Part shown: one piece after another, positions 24,254-33,017 of the stretch | Numbering within the stretch: position 1 is the stretch's first letter | How the letters are laid out: the number at the start of each line of letters is the position of its first letter | Source: Candidatus Gastranaerophilales bacterium | GTDB lineage: Bacteria; Cyanobacteriota; Vampirovibrionia; Gastranaerophilales; Gastranaerophilaceae | Direction: 5' to 3' | Assembly: GCA_944322875.1 (NCBI GenBank) | Contig: CALUQI010000003.1 | Location: 1-43,782 of the forward strand | Length of the DNA: 43,782 bases | Translations under genes and position numbers: made by a program | The notes under the pieces: generated by a model | The model's database searches: none | Seen by the model: the letters and a program-made list of their open reading frames with translations, nothing else | Told to the model about the DNA's origin: nothing

Positions 24254-27200
24254 ATGTCTGAATTTGAGATTTCAAAAACAAATATAGAACAGTTCAGAAA
24301 AAATAATCCTGAATATAAGACTGCTGCTGACAGCGTCATTATTTCAATAATGACTCAAGAAAAAAGGTCAGTTTCAGATATGAATAACTCAATATACTCA
24401 AATAATTCTGAAATAGTTATTGATGACAAGGGTATAATACTAGAAAAAAATTGCGGAGAGAGTGTAAGTGTTTCCAATCCGGTTATAGTTAATTTAGAAG
24501 GAAAATCATATAATTTAAATGATATTTTATCGCAAAGAGTTAATAAAGTGCCTGAGGATTTAGATAAAGCGAAAAGTTCTGATGGATTTATAGGTACTGT
24601 TTGGGGAGGATTCAAAAATCTTACAGGAATCGGTGATAGTTCAGATAAAGTACTTGAAAAACAAAAGAATGAAAAAAATTTATTGATTCAATTCAATACG
24701 AACGAACAAACCAGAAATGAGTCATTTAAGGCTTTAACCGGCGAAGATTATACACCTGAAAATTTAGAGAAATTTGTAAAAGGCGAGCTGCTTTTATCTT
24801 CTGAAAAAGCTTTATGGGGTTACATTGAAGGGCAAGAAATGGCATTGGATGTTTCGGCTGATATGATATCAGGAATAGCTGCATTGGGGATATATACTTT
24901 GGCTGTAGCAGCAGCTCCGTTAACCGGTGGAGCTTCCATAGCTTTGGGTGTTGCAGCAGCTGCCGGTTCAGGTGCTTTAATTAAAACGTCTTTAAAATAT
25001 GTTGATGCCAAGACAGGAAATAGAAATTACGATACGGATAATTTAGTCAAAGATCTTTCCACAGGTGCTTTTTCGGGTGTATTAGCTCCTGTAACAGGTG
25101 GTCTGGGTGGTGCTGTAGGTAAAACTGTTGCAACTAAATTGGGTGTTCAAACTGTGAAGCAAGTTGGAAAAGAATTGGTTGCTGATGCTGCAGAAACTGG
25201 AGTAAAACAAGGTTTAAAATCTATACTGACTAATCCTACAGGTTATGAGTATGTCGGAGGAAATGTTTTAAAACGCGGCTTGGCATTAGGAACAGAAATG
25301 ACAGTTGATGGTGCTATCTCAGGAGCCGCAGATAATGCATTCAGAACAGGATATGATGGTGGTGATATTCAAGAAGTGGGAGAAGCTGCTTTGGAAGGCT
25401 TTGTTGCCGGAACAATTATGTCTCCACTTATTGGCGGTGGTATTAAAGTTGTTGGTAAGGGCGCACATAAAATCCTAAATAAAAAGAATAATGTTGACGT
25501 AAAGTTTGATGAGGTACCTTTAAAGGAGAAATTTGATGATATATATTCAAAGATAAGTTCATTAGCAGATGAAGATGATTCATTCAAACCTATACTGAAT
25601 TCCATAAATGAAGAAAATGTGAGTTTGGCGGAAGCATTATGTTCCGACGAAAAATTTCCTAAAGATTTAATCGCTAATATATTACATAATACAAATTCTC
25701 AAAAATTATCATTGGCAAAGAAACTTTGTTTTGATAAAGATTTCCCTAAAAGTTATATTGCTAATATATTATACAATTTATATCCGGATAAATTATCATT
25801 TGTCGAGAAGCTATGTTTTGATAAGAAATTTCCAGTAGCTTATATTGAGAGAGTTGCCTGGAATCTTAATGATATTAATAAACCTTTAGCAAATAAAATA
25901 TGTTTCGATAAAAATTTTAATAAAGAGTATGTTTCTCAAATATTACATGAAACAAGACAGGATACGTACGATCTTGCAACAAAATTGTGTTCAAGTAAAG
26001 ATTTCCCTCAAGAAATCATCGCCGTGGTATTAAGCAATACTAATAAAGTGAACGCTGAACTTACACAACAATTGTGCTTTGATAAAGATTTTCCTAAATA
26101 TCTTATAAGTAAGATAATTTCAACTGCTGATGAAAATAATATAGGTTTTCTAAAAGAATTATGTTTGAATAAAAATTTCCCAAAAGAGTATATCTATGAT
26201 GTAATGAAATATTCTAATAATGTAAATTTTAAATTAGCCAAAAATTTATGTATGGATAATGATTTCCCTAAAGAATGTGTTGTAGATATACTAAGGTACG
26301 TAATTAATGAAGATAATTTGTATATTGCAAGTAAACTATGTTTGAACAAAGATTTCCCTAAAAAAGAAATTCCGAGTATTATATTTTATTCAAGACCAAA
26401 AACTTTTGAATTAATTGAAAAGCTATCGTCTGATAAAGATTTTCCTAAAGAATTTATCGCTGAGATATTACGTAATACAAATGAATCAAATTTTTCACTA
26501 GCGAATAAGCTTTGTTCAGATAAAAATTTCCCTAAAGAACACATTGCCGATGTATTGTTGGGGGTTAAACCGGAAACTATAGATTTTATCTCGGAATTAA
26601 TTAATACGGATTTCCCAAAAGATAAAATCCATTTAATATCGTATAATACAAATAAAGAAAATCTTTCGTTTGCAAAACAGTTATGTTTTGATAAAGATTT
26701 TCCTAAAGAGTACGTCGGTGATATATTGAATGCGGCCAAACATGATCCGCCTGCATTTGTTACAGATTTGTGCTTTAATATAAAAGATTTCCCGAGACAA
26801 TATATCAAAGACATTGTGAAATATATTAATGATACGAATTTAGATTTCGCTAAAGATTTGTGTCTGGATACATCTTTCCCGAAAGAATATATCGGAAGTA
26901 TATTGAAATCAGTAAAACAATCTAATCTTTCATTTGCAAAAAAATTGTGCTCTAAAAAGGATTTTCCAAAAGAATATGCTGCAAATATATTGACCCATAC
27001 CAGAGAAAGTAATATTGATTTTACAAAAATGTTGTGTTCGGTTGATGATTTTCCAAAAGAACATATAGGTAAAATATTAAAATTTATTTGTAAAGATAAT
27101 TATTCATTGGCTAAAAAAATGTGCTTAGACAAAAATTTTCCTAAAGAACACATAGCAAATATATTATCTTCTATAAGTAATGAAAAAGCATTATTGCTAG

Positions 27201-29359
27201 CGAAGAAATTGTGTTTTGATAAGAATTTCCCGAAAGAACAAATAGCTAATATTTTGAATTATGTTAATGATTTATCATTTTCGTTAGCAAACAAATTGTG
27301 TTCTGACAAAAACTTTCCTAAAGGACAAATTCCAAAAATATTATTGCGTATTGATGAATCAAACCTTAAACTGGCAGAAAAATTATGCTCAGATAAAAAA
27401 GTTTCTCCTGAGTTAATTAGCAATATTTTAGAAATTAATTCGTTTACTAATCAATATAAGAATCTTGCAAGTCTAAAATATGCTCAGAAATTAGAATTGT
27501 ATGATTATATTTCCAAGCTTGAGCAAAATGATAGGTATGTTTGCGAAAAATATAACTTGAATATAAATAAAATTTTTGAAGAATTATCTTTAGTGCTTAG
27601 ACAAAAAAGAAATGTTATAAATACTACTTCTGAAAAACAAAAATTGTTTTTCTCTAATATATTGTCAAACAATAATTCAGATGCACTAAAAATATTAAGA
27701 AAATTTGATTTTGGGCAGTATGAAAAAAAAGGTTTACCTTTAAAGTATTCTCGTTCTGAGTTTATCAAAAATATAGATAATCTTCTTTTACAATTGCCTT
27801 CATCAGAACAAAATAAATTATTAAAACATTTCGGATTTGAAAAAAATCAGATGGATTACGATGGTTTAGCCAATAATAGTAATTATGAAGAAATGGGTTC
27901 ATCCGATTTAGTAAAACAAATCGCAGAAAAAATAAAATTAGAAATTGAACATTTTACTATTCAAAATGAAGTAATTACAGGGGATGCAAAAGTCGATGAA
28001 TTACTTACAAGTTTAGTACAAGGATTCCCTGAATTTACTTTATCTATTGGGAAAGCGCAACATGCAACTCATTCCTATAGTGTAGATATTCATACATTGA
28101 AAGTCCTTCAAAATGCGTTAAATGATCCAGCATATAAAGAACTTAATAATCAAGATAAAACTATACTCAAAAGTGCCATATTATTGCATGATTTAGGTAA
28201 AAAAGGCGGCATAATAGATACAGGACATCAAAATTTAAGTGCAGATTATGCATATTCTATTCTTCAAAAATATTCTTTCCCAAAAAATATAAAAGCTCGT
28301 ATTGTTGATATTGTAGAAAATCACCATTGGTTTGAGGGTTACAACAAGGGTAGTTTAACTAGTGAAGATATAGCTGTATATTCAAGGAGACCAAATGATT
28401 TTAAAATATTTACCATCTTGTCAAAAGCTGATTTGGAAAGCGTTAATAACGACTTCTACTTAAAGGTATCAGGTACAAAAAATAAGGCTGAGTTTGATAA
28501 ATTTATTTCCGATAAAACAAAAAATATTCAAGCCGATTTAAAAAGAATATATTCAAGGTCAAACTTGGTTTTTGATACTAAGTTTGTCAAAAAAGGTTCT
28601 TTATTCCCCCAAAAAATCGTTAATATAGACGGAAATCAGCTATCTTTAAGAGTTTTAGATATGAATGAGTTACCGGACGATTTTGATATGCAAGTTTTTG
28701 GTTTTACTCCGGGTGTTAAGAAAAAGGATGTTAGGTTTATAGTCCATATGACAGAACCTAACAGTACAAATCTGCAGATAGTGAATATTTTGACAGATAA
28801 TCCTTTGAATGCCAGTACTTGGTCTGCAAGTTTGGTAAAACCGTCTGAGAATGCTACTTATTTGCAGCGAAAGTTTGGTTTTATTTTTGATGTTGATCAG
28901 GCTAATATTTCAGAAACATACTATAGAAATACAGTTTCCGGAATTGAAAAGGATTTTGAAAAATTTAAAACTACTTTATTTGATTCTTTTGATATTACAA
29001 GAACTTATGTTAAAGAAAAATTCTTGGAAAGATTAGAACAAAAAGGTATAAATTTATCAGATGAACAATATGCAATTCTCTCAGAAAAACTTTTGGGTAA
29101 AAGATATATTACACAAATTAACGAGGATGTTGTTATTGACGGAAAGAAAATCAAAGCGTCTGATATAGTTGAATGTCTGGAATATTCCAGAGATAAATTA
29201 TTCTATGATAAAAAATTCCATTCTGAAATAGTTTGTATTAACCCTAGAGTAATTGGTATGATAGCTAAAGTGGATAATTTAGAGGAATGTCCACAGGAAT
29301 TTTTGCAATTTGCCAGCGATAATAACATCCCCATAGTCTTAATGAGTGATTCTCAATGA
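24254..29359 (+). CDS. giant protein with Gly/Ala-rich membrane module, 21 helical repeats and HD domain
   Basis: 1701 residues, no known family for the whole. There is no signal peptide. Residues 1-190 are polar. Residues about 195-415 are Gly/Ala-rich and hydrophobic (GIYTLAVAAAPLTGGASIAL; GGLGGAVGKTVATKLG; AGTIMSPLIGGGIKVVG), resembling membrane-inserting modules of large effector or toxin-like proteins. Residues 458-1068 hold 21 tandem 29-residue repeats, predicted two-helix units that should stack into a solenoid. Residues about 1265-1400 form an HD domain: His1273, the HD pair His1312-Asp1313 in LLHDLGKKGG, VENHHW at 1355-1359 and Asp1393 in SKADLESVN; all expected metal ligands are present, so phosphohydrolase activity is plausible. 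The last 300 residues are unassigned. The gene is alone between HU and a GT2. The ribosome site is weak. Confidence 0.8.
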   Translation: MSEFEISKTNIEQFRKNNPEYKTAADSVIISIMTQEKRSVSDMNNSIYSNNSEIVIDDKGIILEKNCGESVSVSNPVIVNLEGKSYNLNDILSQRVNKVPEDLDKAKSSDGFIGTVWGGFKNLTGIGDSSDKVLEKQKNEKNLLIQFNTNEQTRNESFKALTGEDYTPENLEKFVKGELLLSSEKALWGYIEGQEMALDVSADMISGIAALGIYTLAVAAAPLTGGASIALGVAAAAGSGALIKTSLKYVDAKTGNRNYDTDNLVKDLSTGAFSGVLAPVTGGLGGAVGKTVATKLGVQTVKQVGKELVADAAETGVKQGLKSILTNPTGYEYVGGNVLKRGLALGTEMTVDGAISGAADNAFRTGYDGGDIQEVGEAALEGFVAGTIMSPLIGGGIKVVGKGAHKILNKKNNVDVKFDEVPLKEKFDDIYSKISSLADEDDSFKPILNSINEENVSLAEALCSDEKFPKDLIANILHNTNSQKLSLAKKLCFDKDFPKSYIANILYNLYPDKLSFVEKLCFDKKFPVAYIERVAWNLNDINKPLANKICFDKNFNKEYVSQILHETRQDTYDLATKLCSSKDFPQEIIAVVLSNTNKVNAELTQQLCFDKDFPKYLISKIISTADENNIGFLKELCLNKNFPKEYIYDVMKYSNNVNFKLAKNLCMDNDFPKECVVDILRYVINEDNLYIASKLCLNKDFPKKEIPSIIFYSRPKTFELIEKLSSDKDFPKEFIAEILRNTNESNFSLANKLCSDKNFPKEHIADVLLGVKPETIDFISELINTDFPKDKIHLISYNTNKENLSFAKQLCFDKDFPKEYVGDILNAAKHDPPAFVTDLCFNIKDFPRQYIKDIVKYINDTNLDFAKDLCLDTSFPKEYIGSILKSVKQSNLSFAKKLCSKKDFPKEYAANILTHTRESNIDFTKMLCSVDDFPKEHIGKILKFICKDNYSLAKKMCLDKNFPKEHIANILSSISNEKALLLAKKLCFDKNFPKEQIANILNYVNDLSFSLANKLCSDKNFPKGQIPKILLRIDESNLKLAEKLCSDKKVSPELISNILEINSFTNQYKNLASLKYAQKLELYDYISKLEQNDRYVCEKYNLNINKIFEELSLVLRQKRNVINTTSEKQKLFFSNILSNNNSDALKILRKFDFGQYEKKGLPLKYSRSEFIKNIDNLLLQLPSSEQNKLLKHFGFEKNQMDYDGLANNSNYEEMGSSDLVKQIAEKIKLEIEHFTIQNEVITGDAKVDELLTSLVQGFPEFTLSIGKAQHATHSYSVDIHTLKVLQNALNDPAYKELNNQDKTILKSAILLHDLGKKGGIIDTGHQNLSADYAYSILQKYSFPKNIKARIVDIVENHHWFEGYNKGSLTSEDIAVYSRRPNDFKIFTILSKADLESVNNDFYLKVSGTKNKAEFDKFISDKTKNIQADLKRIYSRSNLVFDTKFVKKGSLFPQKIVNIDGNQLSLRVLDMNELPDDFDMQVFGFTPGVKKKDVRFIVHMTEPNSTNLQIVNILTDNPLNASTWSASLVKPSENATYLQRKFGFIFDVDQANISETYYRNTVSGIEKDFEKFKTTLFDSFDITRTYVKEKFLERLEQKGINLSDEQYAILSEKLLGKRYITQINEDVVIDGKKIKASDIVECLEYSRDKLFYDKKFHSEIVCINPRVIGMIAKVDNLEECPQEFLQFASDNNIPIVLMSDSQ
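25625..27457 (+). repeat. 21 tandem 87-base coding repeats (29 residues each)
   Basis: Repeat units begin at residue 458 and run without interruption to 1068. The core is [LF]A.KLC.DK.FPKEYI, followed by A.IL and about nine variable residues ending in N.. . Sixteen or more copies keep the Cys at position 6 and nearly all keep Phe-Pro at 11-12. Most are exactly 29 residues; units 8, 14 and 18 have 30 and unit 12 has 28. DNA copies are diverged, so this is an old array, not a recent expansion. Confidence 0.92.
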
Positions 29360-29466
29360 TATGGCGGTAATTAAAACTGCTATTTGTATACAAAAAGTAA
29401 TAAATATCTCGAAATAAAGCATTTTTTTTTGTTTTTTGGTAAAATGTTAATTGGTTGGATGGAATC

Positions 29467-30840
29467 ATGAAAGAAAGAGTATTACTTTTTATAATAGTTT
29501 TCGGGTTGGGGGTATTCATATATATCTTCCAAAGTTATTTTAATACAGTTTGGGGATTGGCATTTTTAATAGCAGCAATGACGATTTACGCTTTGTGTAC
29601 TAATCTTGCTTATAAAATCAAGAGTAGAAAGATGCAAAAGTATCCTTTGGTAGTAAATGATGATTTTAAACCTTTTGTATCAATAATGATTCCGGCACAT
29701 AACGAGGAAACTGTAATTGCTCAAACAGTTGAAAATGTTGCAAAACTGGATTATGAATCATTTGAGATTATTGTAATAGATGATAGAAGTACGGATAGTA
29801 CAGCCTCTGTCATTAAAGATTTGGAAAATAAGTATGATAATGTATTTGCATTAATCCGTCCCAAAGAAGCTTTTCCAGGAAAATCCGCTGTATTAAATGA
29901 TGCCCTTAAATATGCAAAAGGTGAAGCAATTTTAGTTTTTGATGCTGATGCGAGAGTCGAAAGTGATTTTTTAAGTAAGCTTATTCCTAATTTGGAACCC
30001 AAAGATGTTGGTGCTGTTCAAGCAAGAAAAGTTATTCGGAACAAAGATGAAAATCTTCTTACAAGGTGTCAAAATAATGAAATGACTTTGGATACGCACT
30101 TTCAGATAGGTCGTGATTCAGTTAAGGGTGCTGTTGAGCTTCGTGGTAATGGCGAATTAATAAAACGGGAAGCAATCGACGATATAGGTGGATGGAACAA
30201 TAATACTATTACTGATGACTTGGATATGTCAACCAGATTACATATAAAAGGTTGGGATGTCAGATTTTGCAAGGATGCTATCGTATATGAAGAAGGTATT
30301 ATATACCTTCTACCATTATACAGACAAAGACGTCGTTGGTTAGAAGGGACCATAAGAAGATATCTTGAATATGCCGGTGATATACTAACTTCTAAAGATA
30401 TGCCTCTTAGAGTTAGTTTAGATTTGGTTGCTTATATTTCACAGTTTATTATGCCGGCATGGTTTTTAATGGAGTTATTAATTAGAGGGTTTAAAGTGCT
30501 GGCAAAAGATGCACCGCCGCATATGTTATATTCATCATTGATTATTGGTTGCATTATAGGTATAGGTTTTTTTGTGGCTGCACGCTATAGCCTTAGAAGA
30601 TATGGTAACCTCTCGCGTCTTGATGCATTTAATCAAGCCTTTGAAACTTCAATTTATTTGTTTATTATTTGGTTCCCCTTGGTTTTGTTTATAGGATTTA
30701 AGATACTTTTCTTGAAAAAAGATATGAATTGGGGAAAAACAGCTCACGGACTCGTTCAGAGAGAACATGCAATTCAAAAAGCTAAAGAAAAAATTAAGCT
30801 TGCTAAAGAAGAACTTAAAAAATTATTACTTACTAAATAG
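29467..30840 (+). CDS. membrane-bound processive glycosyltransferase, family 2
   Basis: 457 residues. Two N-terminal membrane segments are followed by a GT2 domain: SIMIPAHNEETV, VIDDRSTDST, FDADARVESD, then TDDLDMSTRL and the QRRRWLEG motif (Q-x-x-R-W) typical of processive synthases such as PgaC, hyaluronan synthase and cellulose synthase. Three or so further membrane helices and a Lys-rich amphipathic tail end the protein. There is no PilZ domain. It probably makes or exports a beta-linked surface polysaccharide; the sugar is unknown. ATG 29467 is preferred over a TTG at 29455. A TAAAAT lies about 20 bases upstream. apt follows after 12 bases. Confidence 0.88.
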   Translation: MKERVLLFIIVFGLGVFIYIFQSYFNTVWGLAFLIAAMTIYALCTNLAYKIKSRKMQKYPLVVNDDFKPFVSIMIPAHNEETVIAQTVENVAKLDYESFEIIVIDDRSTDSTASVIKDLENKYDNVFALIRPKEAFPGKSAVLNDALKYAKGEAILVFDADARVESDFLSKLIPNLEPKDVGAVQARKVIRNKDENLLTRCQNNEMTLDTHFQIGRDSVKGAVELRGNGELIKREAIDDIGGWNNNTITDDLDMSTRLHIKGWDVRFCKDAIVYEEGIIYLLPLYRQRRRWLEGTIRRYLEYAGDILTSKDMPLRVSLDLVAYISQFIMPAWFLMELLIRGFKVLAKDAPPHMLYSSLIIGCIIGIGFFVAARYSLRRYGNLSRLDAFNQAFETSIYLFIIWFPLVLFIGFKILFLKKDMNWGKTAHGLVQREHAIQKAKEKIKLAKEELKKLLLTK

Positions 30841-30852
30841 GAGAAAATATTG

Positions 30853-31389
30853 ATGACGACAATTGATGTAGTAACAAATGTTAAAGAGAAAATTCGTTCG
30901 GTTAAGGATTTTCCTAAACCTGGTATTATATTTCGTGACATTACAACAGCATTAAAGGATTCAAATACCTTGCAGGAAATGATTGATTATCTTTGTGAAC
31001 AATTTAAAGATCAAAAGATAGATTATATAGCCGGAATAGAAAGTAGAGGTTTTATATTCGGTATGCCAATGGCTTATAAGCTTAAGGCAGGTTTCGTCCC
31101 TATTAGAAAGCCTAATAAATTACCTGCTGAAACAATTTCGCAAGAATACGCGTTGGAATATGGTACAGATAAAATAGAAGTTCATACTGATGCTATAAAA
31201 GAAGGTGATAATGTTCTCATAGTTGATGATTTGCTTGCTACAGGCGGTACAGCTGAGGCTGCTTGCAAACTTATCAAAAAGACAGGAGGTAATCTTGTTG
31301 GTATAGCCTTTTTAATTGAACTTGAAGATTTGAAAGGTAGGGAAAAATTTGATAAAGACTTGAAGATAGTTTCTATGCTTAAATATTAA
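30853..31389 (+). CDS. apt: adenine phosphoribosyltransferase
   Basis: 178 residues. Motifs: VKDFPKPGIIFRDITT, GIESRGFIFGMPMAYKL, FVPIRKPNKLPAET, and the PRPP-binding loop VLIVDDLLATGGTAEAA. It salvages adenine to AMP. ATG 30853 follows TAGGAGAAAATATTG. It is probably co-transcribed with the GT2 gene. Its 3' end overlaps the convergent folP by 11 bases. Confidence 0.95.
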   Translation: MTTIDVVTNVKEKIRSVKDFPKPGIIFRDITTALKDSNTLQEMIDYLCEQFKDQKIDYIAGIESRGFIFGMPMAYKLKAGFVPIRKPNKLPAETISQEYALEYGTDKIEVHTDAIKEGDNVLIVDDLLATGGTAEAACKLIKKTGGNLVGIAFLIELEDLKGREKFDKDLKIVSMLKY

Positions 31390-32518
31390 GAATTTCAAGT
31401 AATTTTTTATGCATTTTAACATTGTGGACTCTTATGTAGTCCACTTTTTTATTTATGGCTAGCGTATTTAATGCAGTTGTATAGATATCCTTATCTTGAT
31501 TATCAGAATCTGTTATGTTTAAAAAACTTTTTCTCGAAATCCCCAACATTACCGGACATCCTAGACTGTATAATTCTTCTATTCTTTTTATTATTTCAAA
31601 ATTATCTTCTCTTGTTTTGCCGAAACCTATACCAGGATCAATTATTATATTTTCAATTTTTATACCATTTATTTTCGCTAAATTTACTTTTTTGTGCAAA
31701 CTCAGATAAATTTCGTCTAAAAGATTTTCGTATGTCGGATTTATTTGCATGTTTTCAGGTGTACCTTTTGAGTGCTGAATTATAACTTTAGCATTGTAAG
31801 ATGCAATAACTTCGGGCATTTTATAATCATTGTCAAATCCGGAAACATCATTTATTATTGAAGCTCCTAATTTTAGACATTCTTCAGCAACAATTGAACT
31901 TCTGGTATCGATGCTTATTGGTATTTTTATGTTGTTTTTATTTATGTATTCTAAAATAGGTATTAAATGCTTTAATTGTTCGTCACTAGATATATTCTTT
32001 GAAAATGGTCTTGTAGATTCAGCTCCCACGTCTATTATATCTGCCCCATCAATTATCATGTCATTCAAGTGCCTAATAGCTTTTTCGTAATCATAAAATT
32101 GATTACCATCTGAAAATGAATCTGTTGTTAAATTTAAAATCCCAACTATTTGGGTTTTAGTAATTTTTTTTTGTTGTATAAATTTGTCGATTTCTTGAGC
32201 TAACGTCTTTAGACCAAATGGTTGTGAGGATAGCTTATTGCTGATTTTTTGCAGTTGGGAGATACTTCCACCTACGATGCAATCAGTTGTTTCGATTTTT
32301 CCTGTTATTGTTTCCCGATGTGTTGCACAATCTGCACCGACGGACAAAGCTGTCTGTTTTAGTATGTTGGCTTGTGCTGTTGTTAAAGAAAAAAACTTGA
32401 TATTTTTATACTCAAATTTTTTACAGGCTTTCGGGGCATATGATTTATCAAATCCTATGCCAATTATTTCTTTTAATACATCATCTGTTATTATTTCCTT
32501 GAAAACAAAATCGTGCAT
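31379..32518 (-). CDS. folP: dihydropteroate synthase with N-terminal extra domain
   Basis: 379 residues, about 100 longer than E. coli FolP. The DHPS barrel starts near residue 122: QIVGILNLTTDSFSDG, IIDVGAESTRP, ISIDTRSSIVAEE, IINDVSGF, IIDPGIGFGKT and LGISRKSF. It joins p-aminobenzoate to the pterin diphosphate in folate synthesis. The N-terminal part (QANILKQTALSVGADCATHRE; SSQPFGLKTLAQEID) matches the extension known in Helicobacter-type and other bacterial DHPS. The start codon sits at the edge of a 13-bp hairpin, with a stop just upstream in frame and no ribosome site. Confidence 0.93.
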   Translation of the reverse strand: MHDFVFKEIITDDVLKEIIGIGFDKSYAPKACKKFEYKNIKFFSLTTAQANILKQTALSVGADCATHRETITGKIETTDCIVGGSISQLQKISNKLSSQPFGLKTLAQEIDKFIQQKKITKTQIVGILNLTTDSFSDGNQFYDYEKAIRHLNDMIIDGADIIDVGAESTRPFSKNISSDEQLKHLIPILEYINKNNIKIPISIDTRSSIVAEECLKLGASIINDVSGFDNDYKMPEVIASYNAKVIIQHSKGTPENMQINPTYENLLDEIYLSLHKKVNLAKINGIKIENIIIDPGIGFGKTREDNFEIIKRIEELYSLGCPVMLGISRKSFLNITDSDNQDKDIYTTALNTLAINKKVDYIRVHNVKMHKKLLEILNI

Positions 32519-32543
32519 AACCGAAGTTTAGCACGATTTTGTT
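32504..32543. promoter_or_regulatory. 13-bp hairpin spanning the folP start
   Basis: AACAAAATCGTGC (32504-32516) pairs perfectly with GCACGATTTTGTT (32531-32543) over a 14-base loop. In the minus-strand transcript the AUG of folP straddles loop and 3' arm, and codons 2-5 form that arm. On the plus strand the stem is followed by TTTTT, so it could also be a terminator for transcripts running antisense to folP. Confidence 0.8.
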
Positions 32544-32562
32544 TTTTTAACAATCATTTATA

Positions 32563-33015
32563 TCAGTTGTTGGTAAGACTGCTGAAAGTGTTGCTCATTT
32601 CTCCAATTCCAGAAATGAATACAAAACCAGCGGTGACACCTCCAAGTACTCCAGAAAACTTAGCAAATGCCTTACTTTCAAATATTGGTTTCATCCACTT
32701 TGCAACTTTAAGAGATTTGCCCCACTTTATGATAGCCTCTTTATAAGCTTTTGCATTGGATAGTGCTTTACCATAAAGCGATTTTGTTTGTGCTCCAATA
32801 TTAGCGGCCTGCTTTATTGCATCAGTGGTTTTACCGGAAAGTTGTGCAACATCTTCTATTTTTCCGGTTAATTTAAAACGCTTAAAGGCATTGACTCCAT
32901 ACTTAGCAGTTCCTACAGTAGCTCCGGTACCTACACCAATCTCTGTTGCCCTGATATGGTCGTTATCTTTATTATTATTCCCTGTAAATTTTACGCTGTT
33001 TACTTGTAATGGCAT
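32563..33015 (-). CDS. hypothetical protein with short N-terminal VNSVKFTG motif and Gly-rich C-terminal helix
   Basis: 150 residues, no family recognised. It starts MPLQVNSVKFTGNN, continues with a Gly/Ala-rich stretch (GVGTGATVGTAKYGVNAF), an amphipathic Lys-rich middle, and ends in a hydrophobic FSGVLGGVTAGFVFISGIGE followed by a polar tail. The layout matches the neighbour at 33018-33707 (polar start, helical basic middle, SGGVTGG-type hydrophobic end). Two bases separate them, so they form an operon and may interact or be duplicates. Membrane association through the C-terminal segment is likely. Confidence 0.65.
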   Translation of the reverse strand: MPLQVNSVKFTGNNNKDNDHIRATEIGVGTGATVGTAKYGVNAFKRFKLTGKIEDVAQLSGKTTDAIKQAANIGAQTKSLYGKALSNAKAYKEAIIKWGKSLKVAKWMKPIFESKAFAKFSGVLGGVTAGFVFISGIGEMSNTFSSLTNN

Positions 33016-33017
33016 GA

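Noticed and set aside
25625-27457. CRISPR-like or recent DNA tandem repeat
   Set aside because: The period is 87 bases in frame, copies are diverged at DNA level and only the protein pattern is conserved, with no spacer/repeat contrast.
24254-29359. Polymorphic toxin or abortive-infection system
   Set aside because: There is an HD domain and a membrane-like module, but no secretion signal, no toxin domain at the C-terminus that I recognise, and no adjacent immunity gene. I keep it as unknown function.
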